From: Pseudomonadota bacterium
GTDB taxonomy: Bacteria; Pseudomonadota; Gammaproteobacteria; Burkholderiales; Burkholderiaceae_F
Reading direction: 5' to 3'
NCBI GenBank assembly: GCA_029778535.1
Contig: JAKOQB010000143.1
Coordinates: 186,001 to 250,000, forward strand
Length of the DNA stretch: 64,000 nt
Within the stretch, counting starts at the first letter, position 1; the number at the start of each line of letters is the position of its first letter. Of the stretch, positions 1 through 10,142 are shown one piece after another. The notes below the pieces were generated by a model, which was not told the origin of the DNA, ran no database searches, and worked only from the letters and a program-made list of their open reading frames with translations. Both the position numbers and the translations under genes were made by a program.

Positions 1-329
1 AGGTGCAGCTTGTGTTTGTATGCACGCGGGCACTGCTGCTGCAGCAATGCAAGGTTCTCCCAGTCCATGGCCAGGATCAGGTCGTAGTCGCGGAAGTCGT
101 CCTGATTGACCTGGCGCGCGCGCAGATCGTCGAGCTCGTAGCCGCGCCGGCGCGCCGCCTGCTGGGCGCGCAGATCCGGCGGTTCGCCGACGTGATACGC
201 ATGTGTTCCCGCGGAATCGATCTGGACCACGTCCTGCAGGCCCGCGTCGCGGATCATCTTGCGGAACACTCCCTCGGCCGTGGGCGAGCGGCAGATATTG
301 CCCATACATACGAAAAGTACCTTGGTCAT
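1..329 (-). CDS. Low-molecular-weight protein tyrosine phosphatase (3' end cut by window)
   Basis: The reverse strand reads MTKVLFVCMGNICRSPTAEG from an ATG at 327-329 and runs off the window edge after about 109 residues of an expected 150-160. The N-terminal P-loop C8-MGNIC-R14-S is the C(X)5R catalytic signature of LMW phosphotyrosine phosphatases, with Cys8 the nucleophile and Arg14 the phosphate binder. The general-acid Asp of the family (DPY loop) would be in the missing C-terminus. Such enzymes are cytoplasmic and often dephosphorylate polysaccharide-export tyrosine kinases, but no capsule genes are visible here, so the substrate is unknown. It lies downstream of uvrB in the same direction with a gap of about 210 bp. 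Confidence 0.92.
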   Translation of the reverse strand, partial: MTKVLFVCMGNICRSPTAEGVFRKMIRDAGLQDVVQIDSAGTHAYHVGEPPDLRAQQAARRRGYELDDLRARQVNQDDFRDYDLILAMDWENLALLQQQCPRAYKHKLH

Positions 330-538
330 GTCTTCATCACGCCTTTCTGGATCGGGCCGGCGTCCTTGCTGCCCGCGTTAGTCATGCCGCTTGGCGCATG
401 CGCTGCGCGGCTCTTTCACCCCAATGAACACCCTTACGACGGATTTCCGCACAAGGGACCGCTGCACCCAGCCGAAGTTCAACCGGCCGAACCATTGTTC
501 GACCCATAACTTTCTTCAAGCCATACCGCATACACACG

Positions 539-2599
<2,061 letters not shown>

Positions 2600-2900
2600 G
2601 ATATTTTTGCGCCGCAATAATGCGATAGCAGCTGTGAATTTTATTGGCACCGACCCGAAAATCCTAGTCCTTCTTGTTTCGCTATCCGGACCGCCTACAT
2701 AAATAAAAACATGGACTTGGGCCAAGCTTCGCTAGCGGAATGAGGGCTTGACATTTTTGCGGACTGCTCGTTGTGCGAGACCAGCGCCGGCTCGATTCCC
2801 GGCGGTTCATGCTGCGGCGTGTAGACTGCTTGCTCACGGCCGCACGGCGTCCGGATCGCCTCCTCTTCCGACCGGCAGCCAACTCGTCGCTCTTGAAACG
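2600..2900. other. Divergent intergenic region between uvrB and the aminotransferase gene
   Basis: About 300 bp separate the two divergent starts. The uvrB-proximal half is unusually AT-rich for this genome (runs of T and A around 2600-2760), as expected of promoter DNA. A TTGACA hexamer lies at 2748-2753 on the plus strand but no good -10 box follows at the right spacing, so I do not call a promoter. No gene, RNA or repeat is recognised here. Confidence 0.5.
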
Positions 2901-4109
2901 ATGGATACCAGGCTCTTCAATGGCGTCGAACTGGCGCCGCGCGATCCGATTCTCGGACTGACCGAGGCTTTCGCCGCCGATCCCCGCCCGAACAAGGTGA
3001 ATCTTGGCGTCGGCGTTTATTACGACGACGACGGGAAGATCCCCGTGCTGCAGGCGATCCGGGAAGCCGAGCGCGCGCGCATCGAGAAGTCGACGCCGCG
3101 GGGGTACCTGCCGATCGAGGGTATCGCGGCCTACGACGCCGCCGTGCAGAAACTTCTGCTCGGCGAATCCTCGGCGCTGATCACCGAGGGACGCGTCGTC
3201 ACCGCGCAGTCGCTCGGCGGCACGGGCGGTTTGAAGATCGGCGCCGATTTCCTGAAGCGGATCAAGCCGGACGCGAAGGTTCTGATCAGCGACCCGAGCT
3301 GGGAGAACCATCGCGCGCTCTTCGAAGGCGCCGGCTTCCCCGTCGGCACCTACCCGTACTACGACGCCGCCACGCAAGGCGTGAACTTCGCCGGAATGCA
3401 GCGCGCGCTCCAAGCGGCCGGTGCCGACACGATCGTCGTGCTGCACGCCTGCTGTCACAACCCGACCGGCGTCGATCTGACCGCCGAGCAATGGCGCTCC
3501 GTCGTGGGCATCGCGCGCGAGCGCCAGTTCATTCCCTTCCTCGACATCGCGTACCAAGGATTCGGCGACGGTCTCGAGGCCGATGCACTCGCGGTCAGGA
3601 TGTTCGCCGAATCCGGCGTCCCGTTCTTTGTCTCGAGCTCGTTTTCGAAGTCGTTCTCGCTGTACGGCGAGCGCGTCGGCGCACTGACGATCATCGCGAC
3701 GACCAAGGACGAAGCCACGCGCGTGCTGAGCCAGCTCAAGCGCGTGATCCGCGCGAACTACTCGACGCCGCCGACGCACGGCGGCAGCCTGATCGCGGCC
3801 GTGTTGACCGATGCGCGGCTGCGCGCGCTATGGGAACGCGAACTCGGCGAGATGCGCGAGCGCATCAGGCAGATGCGGGAGCGTTTCGTCGAGGGGCTGA
3901 AGGCGCGCGGCGTCAGGCAGGATACGTCGTTCGTGCTGCGCCAGCGCGGGATGTTCTCCTATTCCGGCCTGAGCGCGGCACAGGTCGAGCGCCTGAAGAA
4001 CGAGTTCGGCATCTATGCCGTTTCTACCGGCCGCATCTGCGTGGCCGCGTTGAACTCGAAGAACATCGACTACGTGCTCGATGCGATCGCCGCGGTAATG
4101 CGCGGCTGA
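2901..4109 (+). CDS. Class I aromatic/aspartate aminotransferase (TyrB/AspC family)
   Basis: A PLP enzyme transferring amino groups between aspartate or aromatic amino acids and 2-oxo acids. The ATG at 2901 gives 402 residues beginning MDTRLFNGVELAPRDPILGL, the usual N-terminus of the family; the frame is open further upstream but without family similarity. Visible motifs: HNPTG (186-190), the PLP-contacting Asp in FLDIAYQG (D215), the Schiff-base lysine K250 within SSSFSKSFSLYGERVG, and the C-terminal Arg in RICVAALN. Substrate preference (TyrB-like or AspC-like) cannot be decided by eye. It is divergent from uvrB, and tRNA-Asn follows 46 bp downstream. Confidence 0.93.
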   Translation: MDTRLFNGVELAPRDPILGLTEAFAADPRPNKVNLGVGVYYDDDGKIPVLQAIREAERARIEKSTPRGYLPIEGIAAYDAAVQKLLLGESSALITEGRVVTAQSLGGTGGLKIGADFLKRIKPDAKVLISDPSWENHRALFEGAGFPVGTYPYYDAATQGVNFAGMQRALQAAGADTIVVLHACCHNPTGVDLTAEQWRSVVGIARERQFIPFLDIAYQGFGDGLEADALAVRMFAESGVPFFVSSSFSKSFSLYGERVGALTIIATTKDEATRVLSQLKRVIRANYSTPPTHGGSLIAAVLTDARLRALWERELGEMRERIRQMRERFVEGLKARGVRQDTSFVLRQRGMFSYSGLSAAQVERLKNEFGIYAVSTGRICVAALNSKNIDYVLDAIAAVMRG

Positions 4110-4116
4110 TCGCGAG

Positions 4117-4144
4117 TTGGAACGTTCGACTCCGCCGCTATAAT
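4117..4144 (+). promoter_or_regulatory. Sigma-70 promoter of tRNA-Asn
   Basis: TTGGAA at 4117-4122 and a perfect TATAAT at 4139-4144 are separated by 16 bp. The mature tRNA 5' end is 12 bp downstream of the -10 box, so the tRNA has its own promoter and does not depend on read-through from the aminotransferase gene. Confidence 0.75.
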
Positions 4145-4155
4145 GCGCGGCTTGT

Positions 4156-4231
4156 TCCCCGATAGCTCAGTCGGTAGAGCGACGGACTGTTAATCCGCAG
4201 GTCCCTGGTTCGAGTCCAGGTCGGGGAGCCA
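4156..4231 (+). tRNA. tRNA-Asn (anticodon GTT)
   Basis: A 76-nt cloverleaf with encoded CCA. Acceptor arms TCCCCGA/TCGGGGA pair fully, the D-arm is GCTC..GAGC, the anticodon arm has the loop CTGTTAA (anticodon GTT, decoding AAC/AAU), and the T-arm is CCTGG-TTCGAGT-CCAGG. Confidence 0.97.
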
Positions 4232-4245
4232 GAGAATCCATGCAG

Positions 4246-4275
4246 GGCCGCTGCCGAATCGCAGCGGCCTTTCCT
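4246..4275 (+). terminator. Rho-independent terminator after tRNA-Asn
   Basis: A perfect 9-bp stem GGCCGCTGC/GCAGCGGCC (4246-4254 with 4261-4269) with a 6-nt loop is followed by TTTCCTCTT, 14 nt after the tRNA CCA end. It also sits just beyond the stop of the convergent hypothetical gene. Confidence 0.8.
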
Positions 4276-4281
4276 CTTGCG

Positions 4282-4563
4282 TCACGCCTCGTCGACCTTC
4301 TGCGTGGCGGTCGTGACGCTGAAGAGTGTGCTCTCCAGCGGCTGCGTTTCCGTGTCGCCGCCCTCGAACAGAAGGCTGGTGGCGGTGATCTTGATCCGCA
4401 CCCGCACGCGGTGCGAGCGGCCGAGCATCAGGCGGACCGCGGGATCGTCGATCTCGACCTCCCGATAGATGTCGATACGCCGGTCGAGTCCGTGCTTGGC
4501 CAGCGCCTGTGCGGCTTTCTTGCACAGTTCGCCGAGTGTGATCGTGTCCGGAACCTTGGCCAT
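4282..4563 (-). CDS. Hypothetical protein, 93 residues
   Basis: I do not recognise this family. From the ATG at 4561-4563 the protein begins MAKVPDTITLGELCKKAAQA; an upstream ATG at 4594-4596 would add 11 residues. It looks like a small cytoplasmic alpha/beta protein: no signal peptide, no membrane segment, a mixed-charge helix (GELCKKAAQALAKHGLD) and a beta-rich half (VRVRIKITATSLLFEGGD). The amino-acid composition is that of a real protein rather than an antisense frame. It is convergent with tRNA-Asn and downstream of metZ in the same direction, with a 190-bp gap in which I see nothing. Confidence 0.55.
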   Translation of the reverse strand: MAKVPDTITLGELCKKAAQALAKHGLDRRIDIYREVEIDDPAVRLMLGRSHRVRVRIKITATSLLFEGGDTETQPLESTLFSVTTATQKVDEA

Positions 4564-4753
4564 GGGCCCGATGCCTGTGAGGTCGGTGATACGCAATGCG
4601 CTCGCGCGCGAGTGTGCTTCAAAGTCGGCATTTCGTTAAGCCCTCAACGATTGCTGCGCGCGCCGGCGCGACCGGCGGAACGCGAATGCCGCGCGCGCTT
4701 CAGCCGGCGGGCCTACCGTATCTGCGCAGGTGCAACGCGATGCATCGCACTCG

Positions 4754-5944
4754 TCACGCGGCGAGCGCCCGTTCGAGGTCGCGCCTGAGGTCTTCGAATG
4801 CTTCGAGCCCGACGGCGACGCGAATCAGCCCTTCGCCGATGCCGGCGCGCGCCCGCGCCTCCGGGGTGAGGCGACCGTGCGTGGTGCTGGCCGGATGCGT
4901 GATCGTGGTACGCGTGTCGCCCAGATTCGCGGTGATCGACATCAGGCGCGTGTGGTCGATCAGGCGCCACGCGCGCGCACGCAGGGTCTCTTCGGCCGCC
5001 GCCGGCCGCAGATCGAACGAAACGACCGCGCCGGCTCCCGCTTGTTGGCGCCGGGCCAGTTCCCACTGCGGATGCGACTGCAGGCCGGTGAAATAGACCC
5101 GCTCGACTGCGGGTTGCTCCTCCAGCCACTCGGCCAGCCTCGCCGCGGTCTGCGACTGTGCCCGCAGCCGCAGTGCCAGCGTTTCGAGGCCCTTGAGCAG
5201 CACCCAGGCATTGAACGGAGAAAGACTCGGCCCGGTGGTACGCAGCACCGGCAGCAGCGCGTCGCGGATGAAGCTGCGCGGGCCGAGCACCGCGCCGCCG
5301 AGCACGCGGCCCTGCCCATCAAGGTACTTGGTCGCCGAATGGATCACGACGTCGATGCCGTATTCCAGCGGCCGCTGCAGTGCCGGCGTGCAGAAGCAGT
5401 TGTCGACGACCGTCAGCGCGCCGGAGTCGCGCCCAAGCGCTGCCAGCGCGGCGAGATCGACCAATTCCATCAGCGGGTTCGACGGCGTCTCGCAGAAAAG
5501 CAGCCGGGTGCGCGGACGCACTGCGGACCGCCAAGCGGCGGCGTTGGCACCGCGGACGAAGGTCGTTTCGATGCCAAAGCGCTCCAGGTTCGTGAACAGT
5601 TGCACGGTGGCGCCGAACACGTTGGCGCTGCAGATCACATGGTCGCCGCTCTTCAGCGTCGCCAGGCACACCGCGAGGATCGCCGCCATGCCGGATGCCG
5701 TAGCCAGGCAGTCCTCCGCGCCTTCCAGCGACGCGAGACGCTGCTCGAAAATCTGCACGGTCGGATTGCCGAAGCGCGAGTAGACGAAGCCCGGCTCTTC
5801 GCCGGAAAAGCGCGCCGCCGCCTGCGCCGCGCTCGCGAACACGAAGCTCGAAGTCAGGAACAGCGCTTCGCTGTGCTCGTTGAAACCGGTGCGCACCGTG
5901 CCGGCGCGCACCGCCCTGGTATCGAAGTCGAAGTCGTCAGACAT
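4754..5944 (-). CDS. metZ: O-succinylhomoserine sulfhydrylase
   Basis: A Cys/Met-metabolism PLP enzyme making homocysteine directly from an O-acylhomoserine and sulfide. It is 396 residues. Visible: YSRFGNPT (55-62), CETPSNP (substrate loop), DNCFCTP, and the PLP lysine K206 in HSATKYLDGQGR. The DGQGR segment after the lysine is typical of MetZ rather than cystathionine gamma-synthase. The ATG at 5942-5944 directly abuts the U-tract of an intrinsic terminator and lacks a Shine-Dalgarno; there is no in-frame alternative start upstream. A SAM-II riboswitch lies just upstream, so expression is expected to fall when S-adenosylmethionine is plentiful. Confidence 0.94.
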   Translation of the reverse strand: MSDDFDFDTRAVRAGTVRTGFNEHSEALFLTSSFVFASAAQAAARFSGEEPGFVYSRFGNPTVQIFEQRLASLEGAEDCLATASGMAAILAVCLATLKSGDHVICSANVFGATVQLFTNLERFGIETTFVRGANAAAWRSAVRPRTRLLFCETPSNPLMELVDLAALAALGRDSGALTVVDNCFCTPALQRPLEYGIDVVIHSATKYLDGQGRVLGGAVLGPRSFIRDALLPVLRTTGPSLSPFNAWVLLKGLETLALRLRAQSQTAARLAEWLEEQPAVERVYFTGLQSHPQWELARRQQAGAGAVVSFDLRPAAAEETLRARAWRLIDHTRLMSITANLGDTRTTITHPASTTHGRLTPEARARAGIGEGLIRVAVGLEAFEDLRRDLERALAA

Positions 5945-5975
5945 AAAAAAACCCGCTGGCAGCGCGCGCGGGTTT
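5945..5975 (-). terminator. Intrinsic terminator/attenuator immediately before metZ
   Basis: On the minus strand AAACCCGC (5968-5975) pairs with GCGGGTTT (5949-5956) and the hairpin ends in a run of seven T that touches the metZ ATG. It lies 19 nt downstream of the SAM-II aptamer. It could also end purF transcripts. Its 5' arm contains CCCGC, complementary to GCGGG inside the aptamer (about 6018-6022), which gives a possible antiterminator pairing; that switch is inference. Confidence 0.75.
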
Positions 5976-5993
5976 CGGTGAACGACTCCCTCG

Positions 5994-6044
5994 CTTTAGC
6001 TGCATTTGTTACGCGCCCGCAAGCTGAGCTCAAATCGGCGCGAC
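5994..6044 (-). promoter_or_regulatory. SAM-II riboswitch aptamer upstream of metZ
   Basis: The reverse strand matches the SAM-II (SAM-alpha) architecture: P1 arms TCGCGCC (6037-6043) and GGCGCG (6012-6017); pseudoknot strands GATTTG (6031-6036) and CAAAT (6004-6008); and the conserved 3' AGCTAAA (5995-6001). It closely resembles the metX SAM-II RNA of known structure, as I recall it. Position upstream of a homocysteine-forming enzyme fits the known SAM-II regulon. Binding of SAM should reduce metZ expression; here the output appears to be the adjacent terminator. Confidence 0.88.
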
Positions 6045-6098
6045 GGACGAATGCTAGGGGCAGCGGCGCTGCCGGTCAAGTTGATGCTCAGTTGACGC

Positions 6099-7619
6099 TC
6101 AGACGTCGACCGGTTCGATCGCGAGCGAAAGCTGGTTGCGCGGACCTTCTTCCTGTGGCGCGGGTCGGGTGCGCGCGGCTTCGACGCGATCGAGATACTC
6201 GGGCGTCACGTCGCCCGTGATGTAGCGGCCGTCGAAACACGACGCGTCGAAGTAGGTCAGCCGCGGATTGCAGTCAGTCACCGCGCGTTTCAGATCTTCG
6301 ATGCGCTGGTAGATCAGCGCGTCGGCGCCGATCTCCAGCCGCACCTCCTCCTCCGTGCGCCCGGCCGCGATCAGTTCAGCGCGCGTCGGCATGTCGATGC
6401 CGTAGACGTTCGGGTAGCGCACCGGCGGCGCCGCCGAGGCCACAATCACGCGCCTGGCGCCGGCGTCGCGCGCCATCTGCACGATCTCGCGGATCGTCGT
6501 GCCGCGCACGATCGAGTCGTCGACCAGCAGCACGCTCCTGCCCTTGAATTCGACGCCGACCGTGTTCAGCTTCTGTCGCACCGATCGGGCGCGCACGGCC
6601 TGCCCCGGCATGATGAAAGTGCGTCCGATGTAGCGGTTCTTGATGAACCCTTCCCGATAACTCATGCCCAGCTTGGTCGCCAGCTGCATCGCCGCCGGCC
6701 GGCTCGAATCGGGAATCGGCATCACGACGTCGATGCTCCCCGTCGGCACGCGCGCGGCGACCTGATCGGCGAGGTACTCGCCGAGCCGCAGGCGCGCGCC
6801 GTACACCGACACGCCGTCCATCACGGAATCGGGCCGCGCCAGATACACGTATTCGAAGATGCACGGATTCAGGCTCGGGTTCTGCGCGCATTGACGGCTG
6901 AAGAAGCGGCCGTCGAGGTCGACGAAGATCGCCTCGCCCGGCGCGACGTCGCGCACCAATCGGAACCCGAGGCCGTCGAGCGCGACCGATTCCGACGCCA
7001 CCATGTATTCGGTGCCCTGATCGGTCTCGTGCACACCGAAGCACAGCGGCCGGATGCCGAACGGGTCGCGAAACGCCAGCAATCCGTAGCCGGCGATCTG
7101 CGCCACGACCGCGTACGAACCGCGCACGCGCCGGTGCACGCCGCTCACCGCGCGGAAGATCGCATCGGGATCGAGCGACAGCCGCTCGGTGGCGAGCTGC
7201 AGTTCGTGCGCCAGCACGTTCAGCAGCACTTCGGAATCGGAGTTGGTGTTGATGTGGCGGCGATCGATGCGGAACATCTCGTCCTTGAGTTGTTCCCAAT
7301 TGGTCAGGTTGCCGTTGTGCGCGAGCGTGATGCCGAACGGCGCGTTCACGTAGAACGGCTGCGCCTCCTCCGAGTTCGACGCCGAACCCTGCGTCGGATA
7401 GCGGACCTGGGCGATGCCGGAATTGCCCGGCAGCGAGCGCATGTTGCGCGTGCGGAAAACGTCGCGCGCCAGGCCGTTGCCCTTGAACATGTGGAACGCG
7501 TTGCCGTTGGCGGTCGCGATCCCGGCCGCATCCTGCCCGCGATGCTGCAGAAGCTGCAGGGCGTCGTACAGCAGCTGGTTGACCGGCGAGGTCGCGACCA
7601 CGCCGACGATTCCGCACAT
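6099..7619 (-). CDS. purF: Amidophosphoribosyltransferase
   Basis: First committed enzyme of purine synthesis: PRPP plus glutamine give phosphoribosylamine. The protein starts MCGIVGVVATSP at the ATG 7617-7619 and is 506 residues, like the Escherichia coli enzyme. Cys2 is the Ntn-type glutaminase nucleophile, with no propeptide. Motifs seen: HNGNLTN and the NTNSDSEVLL glutaminase loop, GIRPLCFG, and the C-terminal PRPP loop VLLVDDSIVRGTT. Upstream open frame is GC-driven and not part of the protein. It is 14 nt downstream of cvpA, the classical cvpA-purF pair. Confidence 0.96.
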   Translation of the reverse strand: MCGIVGVVATSPVNQLLYDALQLLQHRGQDAAGIATANGNAFHMFKGNGLARDVFRTRNMRSLPGNSGIAQVRYPTQGSASNSEEAQPFYVNAPFGITLAHNGNLTNWEQLKDEMFRIDRRHINTNSDSEVLLNVLAHELQLATERLSLDPDAIFRAVSGVHRRVRGSYAVVAQIAGYGLLAFRDPFGIRPLCFGVHETDQGTEYMVASESVALDGLGFRLVRDVAPGEAIFVDLDGRFFSRQCAQNPSLNPCIFEYVYLARPDSVMDGVSVYGARLRLGEYLADQVAARVPTGSIDVVMPIPDSSRPAAMQLATKLGMSYREGFIKNRYIGRTFIMPGQAVRARSVRQKLNTVGVEFKGRSVLLVDDSIVRGTTIREIVQMARDAGARRVIVASAAPPVRYPNVYGIDMPTRAELIAAGRTEEEVRLEIGADALIYQRIEDLKRAVTDCNPRLTYFDASCFDGRYITGDVTPEYLDRVEAARTRPAPQEEGPRNQLSLAIEPVDV

Positions 7620-7633
7620 CCTCGATCCTCCCG

Positions 7634-8116
7634 CTATCCCCGCGTCGGCCCGGCCGCCGGCAGGTGGCGCGCAGCGAATCGTACCGCCGCTTCGACCTGC
7701 GGCAACACGAGCGAATCGCGCCAGAACGGCTGGCGCGCGAGCGCCGAGTCGTGCGCGAAGTAGACGAGCACCGCGACGATCAGCGCGCCGCGCGCCAGAC
7801 CGAACACGCCGCCGAGCGCGCGATCGGCCGCCGACAACTGCGCGGCGACCAGCAGCTTGCGCGCGATCCAGCCGATCAGCGCGGCCGCGAACACGCACGC
7901 CGCGACGATCGCGATGCCCGCCAGTACGGTCTTGACGATCGGCCACTCGATCTCGAGCGGGATGCGCTCGCCCAGCGGCGCCGCATAGCGGATCGCCGCC
8001 CAGGCGCCGGCGATCCAGCCGATGACCGAGATCACCTCACGCACGAAGCCGCGCAGCACGCCGAGCAGCAACGACACCAGCACCAGCGCGACGATGCCCC
8101 AGTCGATCAGCGTCAT
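7634..8116 (-). CDS. cvpA: CvpA family membrane protein
   Basis: A 160-residue inner-membrane protein of the CvpA family (colicin V production, envelope stress and bile/acid tolerance in enterics; molecular role unsettled). It starts MTLIDWGIVALVLVSLLLGV and has about four hydrophobic segments (roughly 5-22, 30-48, 63-85, 100-118), with RGFVREVISVIGW in the first loop/second helix, which is typical. The start lies 1 nt after the stop of the SPOR gene, so translation is coupled. It precedes purF, the usual arrangement. Confidence 0.92.
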   Translation of the reverse strand: MTLIDWGIVALVLVSLLLGVLRGFVREVISVIGWIAGAWAAIRYAAPLGERIPLEIEWPIVKTVLAGIAIVAACVFAAALIGWIARKLLVAAQLSAADRALGGVFGLARGALIVAVLVYFAHDSALARQPFWRDSLVLPQVEAAVRFAARHLPAAGPTRG

Positions 8117-8117
8117 G

Positions 8118-8804
8118 TCAGCCGTGCACGACGCCGGCGTCGATCCCGAGCAACTTGAGCTTCGCGCGTGCCTGCTCGGCATCCTCGCGCGTCGCATACG
8201 GCCCCAGGCGCACGCGGATGCGATCGCCCTTCGCGGTGCTGACCTTCTCCGTGTACGGCGCAAAGCCCGCCTTCTTCAGCTTCGCCACCAGGTCGCGCGC
8301 CGCCGCCTCGCTGCCGAGCGCGGCCGCCTGCAGCACGAATGGCGACTCGCCGGCCGCCGCGTGCCCGGCCGGCGCAGGGTCCTTCGCGGCCGGCGCTGCT
8401 TTCGCGTCCCTTGCGGTCGACTCCTCCGGCTTCGCTTTCGGAACGCTCTCCTCCTTGCGCTGCGGCGGCTCGACTGCGGGCGCAGCCGCCGCGGCGACCG
8501 GTGCCGGCGCCGGAGAAGGTGTCGCGGGCATCGGAGCAGGCGCAGCGGGCGCCGGCATCGCCAAGCGCGGCTTGAACGGCGTCTTATCGCTGGGAATGTC
8601 GATCGCCACCGAGTCGGACACCGGCCTGGGCGTCGAATCGAGCACCATCGGCAGCACGATCACCGCCGCGAGCAGCAGCGCGGCAGCGCCGATCAGGCGC
8701 CGGCGCGTTCGCGCGTGCAGTTCGGCCGCAGGGTCCTGCGCCTCGTCGGCGTCCGCTTTCGGCGCGTCGGCCGCTTTCCTGGCGCGCCAGAAGGTCCAGT
8801 TCAT
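8118..8804 (-). CDS. SPOR-domain (DedD-like) inner-membrane protein
   Basis: A 228-residue bitopic protein: short cytoplasmic N-terminus, a membrane segment at about 37-55 (RLIGAAALLLAAVIVLPMV), a long Ala/Pro-rich periplasmic linker (80-150), and a C-terminal SPOR domain (about 152-227, beginning FVLQAAALGSEAAARDLV). SPOR domains bind denuded septal peptidoglycan glycan strands, so a division-site role is expected. Position between folC and cvpA-purF matches dedD of other proteobacteria. Sequence conservation outside the SPOR domain is low, so I leave the symbol blank. Confidence 0.88.
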   Translation of the reverse strand: MNWTFWRARKAADAPKADADEAQDPAAELHARTRRRLIGAAALLLAAVIVLPMVLDSTPRPVSDSVAIDIPSDKTPFKPRLAMPAPAAPAPMPATPSPAPAPVAAAAAPAVEPPQRKEESVPKAKPEESTARDAKAAPAAKDPAPAGHAAAGESPFVLQAAALGSEAAARDLVAKLKKAGFAPYTEKVSTAKGDRIRVRLGPYATREDAEQARAKLKLLGIDAGVVHG

Positions 8805-8828
8805 GTCGAGGCTCGGAGACTCGTCGGC

Positions 8829-10130
8829 TCAGCGGCGCACGCGCAGGGCATCGGCGACAGTGAGAAAACTTCCAAACACCACAATTCTATCCTCCGGTGC
8901 CGCGCGCTCGAACGCCGTGTTGTATGCGGCCGCGACCGATCCGAATGTCTTCACCGAAGCGGCGCCGCCCGCGGTGGCGCGAACGATCTGCGCCACATCC
9001 TCGGCGCGGCTGCCGCGCGCGCCTGGCGTGCCGCTCACATACCAGCGATCGATGCGCGCGCCGGTCCGCTCAACCACGCCACCGATGTCCTTGTCGCGCA
9101 GCATGGCGAAGACCGCATGCGTGACCGGATAGAACCCCATGCTGTCGAGGCTGTGCGCCAGCACCGCCGCGGCGTGCGGGTTGTGCGCGACATCGAGGAT
9201 CACCGTCGGCTGCCCCGGCACCACCTGGAAGCGACCTGCCAGCTCGACCGTCAGCAGCCCTTGCCGCACGGCCTGCTGACTGACCGGCAACCGGTCGGAC
9301 AACGCTTCGAGCGCGGCCAACACGCCACCGGCGTTCAGCAACTGGTTCGCGCCACGCAGCGCCGGATAAGGAAGGCTGTTCCGGCGCACCGTGCGGCCGC
9401 CGTAGCTCCATTGCTGCCTGTCGCCCCGGTAGTTGAAGTCGCGACCGACCAGCCACAGGTCCGCGCCCAGATTCCGCGCCACGTCGAGCAGCGCTTGCGG
9501 CGGCCGTGGATCAGAGCAGATCGCCGGCCGGCCGGCACGATAGATGTGCGCCTTCTCGAAGCCGATGTGCTCGCGCGTCGGCCCGAGATACTCCATGTGG
9601 TCCAGATCGATCGAGGTGACGATCGCGCAATCGGCGTCGACCACATTGACCGTGTCGAGCCGGCCGCCGAGCCCGATTTCGAGCACGAGCGCATCGAGTC
9701 GCTTCTGCTGGAACAGCCGCAGGATCGCGAGCGTGGTGAACTCGAAGAACGTCAACGACACGCCGGCACGGGCGGCTTCGACCGCTTCGAACTGTTCGAT
9801 CAATTCCACGTCGCCGGCCGGCTCGCCGTTGACGCGCGCGCGTTCGTTGAAGCGCAGCAGGTGCGGCGACGTATACAACCCGACGCGATAACCAGCCGCG
9901 CGCAGGATGCTGTCGAGCATCGCGCAGGTCGAGCCCTTGCCGTTGGTGCCGCCGACCGTGATTACGGGGCATGCGAACTCGATGCCGAGCCGCTGCGCGA
10001 CCGCGCGCGAACGCTCCAGCGTCAGATCGATCGGCCGGTGATGCAGGCGCTCGATGCGCTCGAGCCAGCTCTCGAGGGTCGCGGGGCAGCTGTTCAAGAA
10101 ATCCGTGGCCGGTCGCAACGCGACCGGCAT
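8829..10130 (-). CDS. folC: Bifunctional dihydrofolate synthase / folylpolyglutamate synthase
   Basis: Adds L-glutamate to dihydropteroate and to reduced folates, using ATP. It is 433 residues, standard length. The P-loop is GTNGKGS (61-67), followed by the SPHLLRFNERARVNG omega-loop region and a Mur-ligase central domain (LDHMEYLGPTREHIGFEKAHI) and C-terminal domain (VILDVAHNPHAA, the family DxAHN motif). The start is supported by AGAGGG a few bases before the ATG. It lies 12 nt downstream of accD. Confidence 0.96.
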   Translation of the reverse strand: MPVALRPATDFLNSCPATLESWLERIERLHHRPIDLTLERSRAVAQRLGIEFACPVITVGGTNGKGSTCAMLDSILRAAGYRVGLYTSPHLLRFNERARVNGEPAGDVELIEQFEAVEAARAGVSLTFFEFTTLAILRLFQQKRLDALVLEIGLGGRLDTVNVVDADCAIVTSIDLDHMEYLGPTREHIGFEKAHIYRAGRPAICSDPRPPQALLDVARNLGADLWLVGRDFNYRGDRQQWSYGGRTVRRNSLPYPALRGANQLLNAGGVLAALEALSDRLPVSQQAVRQGLLTVELAGRFQVVPGQPTVILDVAHNPHAAAVLAHSLDSMGFYPVTHAVFAMLRDKDIGGVVERTGARIDRWYVSGTPGARGSRAEDVAQIVRATAGGAASVKTFGSVAAAYNTAFERAAPEDRIVVFGSFLTVADALRVRR

Positions 10131-10142
10131 TTTCCCTCTGCG

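Noticed and set aside
2748-2776. TTGACA as promoter of the aminotransferase gene
   Set aside because: No acceptable -10 box at 16-18 bp; the following bases read TTGTGC.
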